A stretch of 64,000 bases of DNA, taken from NCBI GenBank assembly GCA_015061685.1, contig SUWD01000014.1:1-64000 (forward strand), given 5' to 3'. Made by a program: the position numbers and the translations under genes. The stretch is from Lentisphaerota bacterium. Lineage in GTDB: Bacteria > Verrucomicrobiota > Lentisphaeria > Victivallales > Victivallaceae. Numbering within the stretch: position 1 is the first letter of the stretch; each line of letters opens with the position of its first letter. The notes under the pieces are model-generated. The model ran no database searches, had not been told where the DNA came from, and saw only the letters and a program-made list of their open reading frames with translations. Of the stretch, positions 17,397 to 24,140 are shown one piece after another.

Positions 17397-18173
17397 ATGA
17401 AAAAATCACTCTCCGATCGGAGAGTAAAGCACGTGTGCTTTACTCTTATTGAACTTCTCGTAGTCATTGCGATTATAGCCATCCTTGCGGCGATTCTGCT
17501 TCCGGCTCTGAATAGTGCCAGAGAACGCGGCAGATCGGCGAGCTGCATCAACAATCTCAAACAGCTTGGTAATGCCGGTCAGATGTATATCGGAGACAAT
17601 AATGAGTATTACAATCTTGTTGCCGGTCTTAATATCAATGGGACAGGAGGACAAAGCACCTGGTTTTTTTACAATACTTACCTGAAAGGTTCAGTAGATG
17701 TTTTTTATTGTCCGAAGACATACGGAGTTCAAGATTTCAATAAAGTACCGGGAAGTGGTGATGCCACAGGTTACGGAATGAATTATGGTGGATTATGTGC
17801 CGTTTTTGTTGGAGGTTCCCCCAATACTTCGATATCTCTGAAATCTTCAGAAGTTAAAATGCCGGCACAGACGATCTATGCCGGAGACAGCTTTGATCCG
17901 GATGATGTCGTAAAATACAAGTCACTTAATAAGCTGGCTTCTTATGAGACAACCGGATCCGGACAATTGCTCGGAGTTCATGCCAATTATGGAAATGTGG
18001 TAATGGCAGACGGTCACACAGTTGCTGTGCCAAGTGCTGCTAAAGAGGGATATAATTGGCCGTCATGTTACAGTTTTACCGGGACAGTTGGCAGTGAAAC
18101 TCAGTTGAGGCAGGCGTCAAACAGCAGTTATTTTAATGGATTGTCGAAAAAACGCAACGGAAAAATTCAATAA
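17397..18173 (+). CDS. Pseudopilin-type protein with H-X9-DG motif
   Basis: 258 residues. Short leader, then the type IV/type II prepilin helix [18 protein letters not shown]; the residue before the cleavage-site F15 is Cys14 rather than Gly, and the E at +5 is present. After the helix comes the [10 protein letters not shown] stretch shared by all five pseudopilins here. The C-terminal part has the processing-associated motif H195-X9-D205-G206. Expected to be membrane-anchored and to assemble into, or be exported with, a pilus-like fibre. It sits between two secreted putative glycosidases, so a surface-retention or substrate-capture role is suggested by context only. The leader codons form overlapping inverted repeats (17408-17446). 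Confidence 0.9.
   Translation: MKKSLSDRRVKHVCFTLIELLVVIAIIAILAAILLPALNSARERGRSASCINNLKQLGNAGQMYIGDNNEYYNLVAGLNINGTGGQSTWFFYNTYLKGSVDVFYCPKTYGVQDFNKVPGSGDATGYGMNYGGLCAVFVGGSPNTSISLKSSEVKMPAQTIYAGDSFDPDDVVKYKSLNKLASYETTGSGQLLGVHANYGNVVMADGHTVAVPSAAKEGYNWPSCYSFTGTVGSETQLRQASNSSYFNGLSKKRNGKIQ
17408..17446 (+). repeat. Overlapping inverted repeats in pseudopilin leader codons
   Basis: Perfect 18-base palindrome ACTCTCCGA/TCGGAGAGT (17408-17425), and a second inverted repeat AGAGTAAAGCAC-GT-GTGCTTTACT plus CT (17421-17446). The two share the arm AGAGT, so only one hairpin can form at a time. They lie entirely within codons 4-17 of the pseudopilin gene. Confidence 0.75.
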
Positions 18174-18187
18174 TATAAGGGGTTGAG

Positions 18188-19003
18188 ATGAAAAGATTGT
18201 TGAGTGTATTGGCTTTGGCTGTCTGCTTTGCGGCGGTGGGTGAAGTCAAACAGGTGTGGCCGGAAAAAGGCATGGTGAAACTCACCTGCGGAGATTACCG
18301 GATCGCCGCAAGATTGGCAAATAACGGCCGAATCGGGATGTTTGCCTATAAAGGACAGGAGCTTTTTGCCGCTCCCGGAGCAACCCAGCTTGGCACTCTC
18401 TATGAAGCACCTTTTCCCAAAGAGAAAGATACGGTTCTGAAGTTGACCGTGGACGGGGTCGTCCCGGAAACAGTTGCTATGGAATATTCCGGCAAAGAGA
18501 TCATTCTGGAGCGGGAGGGGCTTTACGGGGACATCCGCATTTTCTCCCGTTATACGCTTACTCCGGCAGGTTTGACCTGGGCGGTGCGTTACCGTATTGA
18601 GAGTACCGGACACAAGGCGAAATACTTTTATCTTTTCACCATGCCGTGGAGCAAAGCTTTTACGGAGTATGCGTACAGCAATAATGGTGTTGTAAAGTAT
18701 GGTGTATTGAATAATGACAACTCATGGGAAATTTGCAGCAACTTGCAGAAACTGGCGATGTTTGCTCCCTCCTGCAATGTGGTTGCAGTCAGTGAAACTG
18801 TTACTCCGATACCGGTGGAGAGCCGCCGTCATGCGATTTGGGATCTGAAGCATTTTCACAAGCATTTTGTTTTTCACAAGCGTCCGGAGTGGAAAGCAGG
18901 ATATGAATCCCCTGAATATGTCATGCGTTTTTATGCATTTAATGCCGATCAGGAAAATTGGAAAGCTGAAGTTGAAAAGACTTTTAACAGTGGGGAGAAA
19001 TAA
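18188..19003 (+). CDS. Secreted protein of unknown function
   Basis: 271 residues with a signal peptide (MKRLLSVLALAVCFAAVG). The remainder is rich in beta-strand-like alternation (PEKGMVKLTCGDYRIAARL, LTPAGLTWAVRYRIES) and aromatic residues and could be a beta-sandwich of the mutarotase or carbohydrate-binding sort; I do not recognise a family. No catalytic motif seen. Starts 14 bases after the pseudopilin stop and its TAA overlaps the next ATG by one base (TAATG), so it is tightly coupled to the second putative glycosidase. Confidence 0.75.
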   Translation: MKRLLSVLALAVCFAAVGEVKQVWPEKGMVKLTCGDYRIAARLANNGRIGMFAYKGQELFAAPGATQLGTLYEAPFPKEKDTVLKLTVDGVVPETVAMEYSGKEIILEREGLYGDIRIFSRYTLTPAGLTWAVRYRIESTGHKAKYFYLFTMPWSKAFTEYAYSNNGVVKYGVLNNDNSWEICSNLQKLAMFAPSCNVVAVSETVTPIPVESRRHAIWDLKHFHKHFVFHKRPEWKAGYESPEYVMRFYAFNADQENWKAEVEKTFNSGEK

Positions 19004-21771
19004 TGAAATTTAATCAAATTGCACCTGCCTTGCTGCTGGCAGCAATTCCGCTTTTTGCGGCAGATGATTCCCGGAGCGTTATCATGGATTTTGAATCCGA
19101 CAACCCCAATCATGTGGAAGAAGAGTTTTTTACCGGTAAAAAGAGCTATAAGTTTGTTGGTACGGGTAAATATTCCTATCGCAAATTTCCGTTGAAACTG
19201 GAAAACGGTCAGAGCTACAAACTCACCTTTTCCATGCGTAAGGATGTTTGTACTCCTGCTGATGCCAAAAAGATCGATCTGTGTATCTGCAGTTATATTC
19301 CCGGGACCAGAAAATTCCGGACTTATGTCACTGCCGGAGGCAACATCCCCGGTGAAGGCAAATGGGAAACTCAATCTAAAACTTTCAAAGTTCCTGCTGA
19401 CGGCGGAGATTGTGCCTTGATGCTTTACAACCGTACCGGGGTGAATTTTTATATTGACGATATTAAAATCGAGCCGTTGGGCGAAGCCAAACCCGGAAGT
19501 GGAACTGCCACGGCTGCTGCGGCTGCCGGAACTGCTTCTGAACAGGTGGTTCGTCCTCTGCCGCCAATCACGGATGAGGAGGCGGCGAAAGAGGAAAAAG
19601 ACTGGCTGGTCAACCGCCGGGGTATCGAAGCATTGGATGATGATTTTATTCTGCCGCCTTTTTCACCCATTACTTTCAAAAATTACACTGCTTCGGTTTG
19701 GGGGCGTGATTACAAATTCGGCAAGACCGGTCTGCTGGATGATGTGAAAATTCTTGGCGAGGATTTCCTTGCCGGGGCGATGACTTTTTCTGCCAAAGTC
19801 AACGGCAAAGCGGTCAAATTCACTCCGGAAGTGCAGGCGGTTCTCCGTCAGAAAAAGGGCATTGTGGAAATCTTTTCCCGGGCAAGTTCTCCGGATGTGG
19901 ATATCGAGGTGCGTACCGCTGTTGAATATGACGGTATGATCAAAGTTGATTTTTCCATCGATCCGCGTGGAACAGTTCAGGTCGATGAATTCAAATACAA
20001 TATTCCTTTCCCGGAAAAATTTGCTCAATTCATCCACTATACCGGAGCCAGAGATGGTGGTTATTCGCTCAACATTCCCCGCTTGAGCAATACCCGCCGT
20101 CTGCCGGCAGGTCAGGGTAAAGTCTGGGAAGATCCTTTCAAAATTCTGGTGTGGCTGGGCAGTTACGACCGCGGTTTGCTCTGGTTCTGTGAATCCGAGC
20201 AGTATTGGTCTCCCCATGACCGCAAGGCCCGCAAAGAGGGCTTGGCGGTGATCCGGGAAAACGGCAAAGTCAATTTGCAGGTCACTCCGGTTTCCGAACC
20301 GCGTCTTTTCAGCAAGAAGACCACTTATACCTTTGGTTTGATGGCTACACCGGTGCGTCCCCGGACTCCCGGCTGGCGTAATACGGATATGGATTACGAA
20401 TACAATGCGGCGACTGCTTTCCGTAAATACGGAGCGAATTTCCCGGTGATTTACAGCAGCGGTTCTTATGATTTCACTCCTCCGGCAACCACCAATCCGG
20501 CGGCAACGAGTTTCTATCCCCGCATTTATAACGATGCCGCCTACAAAGGCCGGACAGATGCCGCTCACAGCAAGGGCAGACTTTTCGGTATTTACATCGA
20601 CCCGATTCTTTTCAACCTCGGTGTTTATAAAGATATGTCGCTGTATAAGGCGAAATTGTGGGATCCCACGACCGACAATGCCGATACCGGCGAGGAGATC
20701 AAGTCCCGCTTCCTCTGGCAGTCTTACGAGACGAAAAAGTATTTTGAAGAGTGGCGGAAAGAACCCCTGGCCACCGCTCCTTACAGCCGTCATAAAGGTG
20801 AACGTCAGTATCAGGTAGGTATGGGCAGCCGTTATCAGGATTTCTTCTGTTTCCTGCTGGAAAAACATGCCGCTTTGGGTTGTGACGGTGTGGCAAACCT
20901 TGACGAATGGGGACCGGTACCGGATGCCAATGCCCGGCATGACATGGGCTACTATGACCGGGACGGCAAACGCTATCCGGAATATGACTGGTTCGGCAGA
21001 CGTGACATGCTCAAGCGGATGTGTGCAGTATTCTACAAGAAACACGGCAGACTTCCGATCATGCGGGTGCATTTGGCGGCTACTCTGGTGGTTCCGATCG
21101 CAAGTTTCTGTGACAGTGTAGTTACCGGAGAAAATGTCAACCCGGCTTATTTCAATGGTACTTCGTTGATGGACAAATATACGGTCAATGCCAAAGAGAT
21201 CACAGAAAGTCTGAAAAATGGCGGCAAAGATTTCCTCTATTATGCTTCTGACCCCGACCGCTGGGCGATCGAATACGGCGGTCAGGCATTCGGCTGGAAT
21301 GTTTGTGTGATGAGCAACCTGACCAAGAGTCCGCAGTTGGATTCCACCTATGCCAAAAGTCCGGAAGCTGCCCGGGATTATCTGGCGATGTGCCTGACCC
21401 ACGATAATACCTTGTGGCCGGTTTTCTGTGATCCGAATGATGCTTATAAAGTGGTCAAAATCAAACAGGATTTCGGTATTGGCGATAAGGATGTCAAATT
21501 CTACGCTTACTGGGGTGATGAACATCCGGTAACGGTTGACGGCAAAGAGTGCTATGCGGTGGCATGGCAGAATGGCAGTAAATTTCTGGTCTGCGTCTCC
21601 AATTTGTCACTGGAGAATCAGGATTTGACCGTCACTTTGGATAAATCTTTCTTCTCCGGAGCGATCAAAGTGATAGATGCAGAAAGCAATGAAGAGGTCA
21701 AACTCAATGGCGGCAAATTCAAGGTGAATATTCCCCGCCGCAACTACAAACTTTATCTTGTCAGCAAATAA
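19003..21771 (+). CDS. Secreted multidomain putative glycoside hydrolase, paralogue B
   Basis: 922 residues, same architecture and near-identical core as the protein at 14540-17308: signal peptide ending LFAADD, N-terminal binding domain, Ala/Thr-rich linker, SVWGRDYKFG beta domain, barrel with IYIDP and NLDEWGPVPDANARHDMGYY, and short C-terminal beta domain. The linker is the most divergent part (Pro/Val in A, Ala/Thr/Gly in B). Start chosen at the TAATG overlap with the preceding gene, with GGGGAG just upstream. The two copies probably act on related glycans or on different linkages of one glycan. A strong terminator follows. Confidence 0.85.
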   Translation: MKFNQIAPALLLAAIPLFAADDSRSVIMDFESDNPNHVEEEFFTGKKSYKFVGTGKYSYRKFPLKLENGQSYKLTFSMRKDVCTPADAKKIDLCICSYIPGTRKFRTYVTAGGNIPGEGKWETQSKTFKVPADGGDCALMLYNRTGVNFYIDDIKIEPLGEAKPGSGTATAAAAAGTASEQVVRPLPPITDEEAAKEEKDWLVNRRGIEALDDDFILPPFSPITFKNYTASVWGRDYKFGKTGLLDDVKILGEDFLAGAMTFSAKVNGKAVKFTPEVQAVLRQKKGIVEIFSRASSPDVDIEVRTAVEYDGMIKVDFSIDPRGTVQVDEFKYNIPFPEKFAQFIHYTGARDGGYSLNIPRLSNTRRLPAGQGKVWEDPFKILVWLGSYDRGLLWFCESEQYWSPHDRKARKEGLAVIRENGKVNLQVTPVSEPRLFSKKTTYTFGLMATPVRPRTPGWRNTDMDYEYNAATAFRKYGANFPVIYSSGSYDFTPPATTNPAATSFYPRIYNDAAYKGRTDAAHSKGRLFGIYIDPILFNLGVYKDMSLYKAKLWDPTTDNADTGEEIKSRFLWQSYETKKYFEEWRKEPLATAPYSRHKGERQYQVGMGSRYQDFFCFLLEKHAALGCDGVANLDEWGPVPDANARHDMGYYDRDGKRYPEYDWFGRRDMLKRMCAVFYKKHGRLPIMRVHLAATLVVPIASFCDSVVTGENVNPAYFNGTSLMDKYTVNAKEITESLKNGGKDFLYYASDPDRWAIEYGGQAFGWNVCVMSNLTKSPQLDSTYAKSPEAARDYLAMCLTHDNTLWPVFCDPNDAYKVVKIKQDFGIGDKDVKFYAYWGDEHPVTVDGKECYAVAWQNGSKFLVCVSNLSLENQDLTVTLDKSFFSGAIKVIDAESNEEVKLNGGKFKVNIPRRNYKLYLVSK

Positions 21772-21790
21772 GATCAAGTTTCTAATTGAA

Positions 21791-21825
21791 AAGCTCCCGG
21801 TTGTTGTCATCCGGGAGCTTTTTTT
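21791..21825 (+). terminator. Strong rho-independent terminator
   Basis: AAGCTCCCGG (21791-21800), loop of 10 bases, CCGGGAGCTT (21811-21820), then a T run. It ends the 14.5-21.8 kb transcription unit 20 bases after the stop codon. Confidence 0.92.
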
Positions 21826-21857
21826 GCAGGAGTAAAAAAACTAAAAAAAATCTGCCA

Positions 21858-22009
21858 CCGGGTGCTACCCGGACGCGGTCAAGCGGCGGGACGCTTGTCG
21901 CCGTAAGACGGTCATATCGCCGCAGGGCGATACCTCCTGCCGGGAGCGATCTCCTGCAATTTACTTGCAGGAGGCTGAGTGGGAGGCAGTCTATAGGCCC
22001 GCAGACTGC
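21858..22009. repeat. Array of perfect short hairpins in non-coding DNA
   Basis: Within 152 bases there are five perfect stem-loops in a row: CCGGGT/ACCCGG (21858-21872, triloop), CAAGCG/CGCTTG (21880-21897), TATCGCC/GGCGATA (21915-21932, 4-base loop), CTCCTGCAA/TTGCAGGAG (21951-21973, 5-base loop) and GCAGTCT/AGACTGC (21986-22009). Two weaker 4-bp stems (21901-21911, 21934-21946) fill gaps. No convincing gene covers them. It lies between two converging transcription units and outside their terminators. Confidence 0.7.
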
Positions 22010-22031
22010 AAACGGTATAAAAGGTTATGCG

Positions 22032-22067
22032 GGTCTTACAGGTCCTACAAGTCTTATAAGTCCTACA
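22032..22067. repeat. Four tandem copies of a 9-base repeat
   Basis: GGTCTTACA, GGTCCTACA, AGTCTTATA, AGTCCTACA in direct tandem; consensus RGTCYTAYA. It follows the hairpin array directly. In one frame it would encode SYK-type repeats, but that frame has no ribosome site and runs across the neighbouring terminator, so coding is unlikely. Confidence 0.7.
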
Positions 22068-22126
22068 AGAGTCACCGCCCGCAGAAGCCCAAGCGGCGAG
22101 GGTATTCCGCCTCCATCGCCTTAAAA

Positions 22127-22167
22127 CAAAAAATCCGGAGCTGCGATTTATCGCAACTCCGGAAAAA
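22127..22167 (-). terminator. Terminator of the minus-strand pseudopilin
   Basis: TCCGGAG-C-TGCGAT pairs with ATCGCA-A-CTCCGGA (22134-22163), a long stem with one mismatch, with T runs on both sides when read on either strand. It is 20 bases beyond the stop codon at 22183. Confidence 0.8.
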
Positions 22168-22182
22168 ACTTGCTGTTCAGGA

Positions 22183-22950
22183 TCAATTATCCGGTTCACG
22201 CCGGAAATATTTCTTACCCAAACCATGCAGGGCATCTTCTTTCCAGTAATCGACATGACCATCCAACCACAATACGTTGGTTCCGCCATTGTGCCACTCG
22301 GCGACCCGCCAATTGCTTTTGCCGTAATTTCCTCCGGGAGAATAAACAATGTAGTTGCCACTCTGCGAGTGCTGAATATCGGTAAGCCACACTTTCTGAC
22401 TGGGGTTTTTGAATCTGGTAGTTTTTAAATTGCCCCAGAATTTTTCCCATTTGCCATCTCCGCTTATTTCATTGGAAGCATTGTAGTCCTGATAAGTGTG
22501 GAAGTGATAATTCATACCATAGGATAATTTTTCCACCCGGTCATAGGTTCCCCAGGCATCATTAGCGGGAGATTCCCGAACCGAGGGACAGGAGTAGATC
22601 GCCGGCCATTTTTTGCTGTCCGAAGTACTGTCGATCGTTATACTTGCAATATCGGAAATTCCGAAAGAATACACGGCAAGAGTATTCATCCATTTCCACG
22701 TTCCGTTCGCGTAGGTGTAGGTATATGGCATATAGTAATCATCGTAGTTTTGAGCATAATTCAAAAAAGCCATATTCATCTGCTTGAGATTGTTGATACA
22801 GGTCGCCGCCCTGCCCCTCTCTCTGGCACTGTTGAGGGCGGGCAGCAGAATTGCCGCCAAGATGGCGATGATCGCAATAACGACCAGAAGTTCGATCAGG
22901 GTGAAGCCCCGGGGCTTCACCTCTGCACGCAGAGGTGAATGACGTCTCAT
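22183..22950 (-). CDS. Pseudopilin-type protein with H-X9-DG motif
   Basis: 255 residues from the ATG at 22950, preceded by AAGGAAAT; an upstream ATG would add 22 residues without a ribosome site. Canonical prepilin junction KPRG15|F16TLIEL followed by the same hydrophobic helix and [10 protein letters not shown] as its paralogues. C-terminal H-X9-DG occurs in [19 protein letters not shown]. The middle contains [16 protein letters not shown] and an INN.KQMN region typical of these proteins. It forms its own transcription unit with promoter (23075-23103) and terminator, divergent from an AraC gene. Function in surface structure or secretion is inferred from family only. Confidence 0.9.
   Translation of the reverse strand: MRRHSPLRAEVKPRGFTLIELLVVIAIIAILAAILLPALNSARERGRAATCINNLKQMNMAFLNYAQNYDDYYMPYTYTYANGTWKWMNTLAVYSFGISDIASITIDSTSDSKKWPAIYSCPSVRESPANDAWGTYDRVEKLSYGMNYHFHTYQDYNASNEISGDGKWEKFWGNLKTTRFKNPSQKVWLTDIQHSQSGNYIVYSPGGNYGKSNWRVAEWHNGGTNVLWLDGHVDYWKEDALHGLGKKYFRREPDN
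22901..22939 (-). repeat. Overlapping palindromes in pseudopilin leader codons
   Basis: Perfect 20-base palindrome with arms GTGAAGCCCC/GGGGCTTCAC (22901-22920) and a second inverted repeat TTCACCTCTGC-AC-GCAGAGGTGAA (arms 22916-22926 and 22929-22939). They share the arm TTCAC (22916-22920). Same a-a'-a layout as at 17408-17446 and 32202-32236. They cover codons 4-17 of the gene. Confidence 0.8.
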
Positions 22951-23074
22951 AGTTGATTTCCTTTTCAGTTTCAAGATGTTTTTCCTGAATAAACCATCTG
23001 TTTTAAACACAGACAATATTCTTCTGCTTTCTCCGGCGGAAATAAAAAATACCGGCTTTTTCCACCTGTTATAT

Positions 23075-23103
23075 ATTATACCAAAAAAGAGTTGTTTTTA
23101 CAA
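23075..23103 (-). promoter_or_regulatory. Promoter of the minus-strand pseudopilin
   Basis: Minus strand TTGTAA (23103-23098), 17-base spacer, TATAAT (23080-23075). It leaves a 5' leader of up to ~120 bases before the ATG at 22950. Confidence 0.65.
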
Positions 23104-23144
23104 TACATGAAATTCGCAATCCATGCACTATATTCGCATAACCC

Positions 23145-23173
23145 TTGCAAAAGTACAGTAATGCGGTTATATT
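23145..23173 (+). promoter_or_regulatory. Promoter of the AraC gene at 23197
   Basis: TTGCAA (23145-23150), 17-base spacer, TATATT (23168-23173), about 24 bases before the chosen start codon. It is back-to-back with the pseudopilin promoter, 42 bases apart. Confidence 0.6.
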
Positions 23174-23196
23174 TTTTCACAGCAAATGGAGACAGG

Positions 23197-24018
23197 ATGA
23201 TGAATACATATTTTGACGGATTGCAGTTCAATCTTTTCGGAATAAATAAGAAGACTTCCACGCAAGCGGCATTGAAAGTGCGTTTTTACGGTTTGCAGTA
23301 TATTCATTCCGGTCTGCTCAATTTGTGTGTCGATCACGGAAAAACGATACAGCTTAAAGGGCCGGTGGCATTTCTGACCGATCCGGAACACTTTTATGAA
23401 TACGGTTCTCCGCAGGAGAGCTGCCGGGATCACCTGTTTGTCTGTTTTTCCGGAGAGAGGGTCAATTCTTTTATTTCCGGCGGTCTTTTCCGGTTTGATC
23501 CGGAGCAGCCGTTTTTCCGTATTACCGCTCCGGAGCGTTTCTATGCGGACATGCTTGATCTGATCATGCTCCTGCAGAATCCGGTCAATCACCATTTGGC
23601 AGTGGCAAAGTTGGAATACATGCTGCTTTTGCTGCAGAATCAGGAGAATGAAAGAGATACTGTTTCTTTCCACCGGGAGGAGTTGGAGAATTTGACCCGC
23701 CGGATCATCACCGCTCCGGAGCAGGAGTGGAACTTCGCCGCCGAAGCGAAAAAAATGAATATATCTTTCAAGCATCTGATCCGGATATTTCAGCAATTCA
23801 ATACTTTGCCTCCGGCACGTTTCGTCTTGCGTCAGAGGTTGCTTAAAGCTGCGGAAATGCTTATCCGCGATCATAATGCAACTATCAAAAGTATCGCTTA
23901 TGAGTGCGGGTTTGAGAATGAGTTTTATTTTTCACGGGTTTTCCGGAAATATATGAAAATTTCTCCTAAAATATACCGCAACAAACAGCCCTATATCCAG
24001 GACAAATTTGTTGATTAG
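23197..24018 (+). CDS. AraC-family transcriptional regulator
   Basis: 273 residues from the first of two adjacent ATGs (23197, 23200); GGAGACAGG lies just before them, and a 35-residue upstream extension would overlap the promoter. The N-terminal half is a sensor domain with less clear cupin motifs. The C-terminal 100 residues show the AraC double helix-turn-helix, ending in the typical SIAYECGFENEFYFSRVFRK. It is divergent from a pseudopilin and 122 bases upstream of a secreted putative glycosidase, which are its probable targets. Confidence 0.88.
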   Translation: MMNTYFDGLQFNLFGINKKTSTQAALKVRFYGLQYIHSGLLNLCVDHGKTIQLKGPVAFLTDPEHFYEYGSPQESCRDHLFVCFSGERVNSFISGGLFRFDPEQPFFRITAPERFYADMLDLIMLLQNPVNHHLAVAKLEYMLLLLQNQENERDTVSFHREELENLTRRIITAPEQEWNFAAEAKKMNISFKHLIRIFQQFNTLPPARFVLRQRLLKAAEMLIRDHNATIKSIAYECGFENEFYFSRVFRKYMKISPKIYRNKQPYIQDKFVD

Positions 24019-24140
24019 TGAAAACAGGATATGGATTTGCGAATTTTATATATGGCAAATAAAGCCGTTCCGGGGTATATTAAATCCCATACCGGCAAAA
24101 ATTTGAGAAAATAATTGTTATTTCAAAGAAAGGTAAAAGA

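Noticed and set aside
19663..21525. 620-codon open frame antisense to putative glycosidase B (similar long ones antisense to copy A and to the gene at 24141)
   Set aside because: No ribosome site, no family motif; the plus-strand frame has signal peptide, domains and operon context. Long antisense frames here follow from codon bias.
21965..22249. 94-codon plus-strand ORF with SYK repeats
   Set aside because: It runs through the 9-base repeats and the terminator, has no ribosome site, and overlaps the minus-strand pseudopilin.
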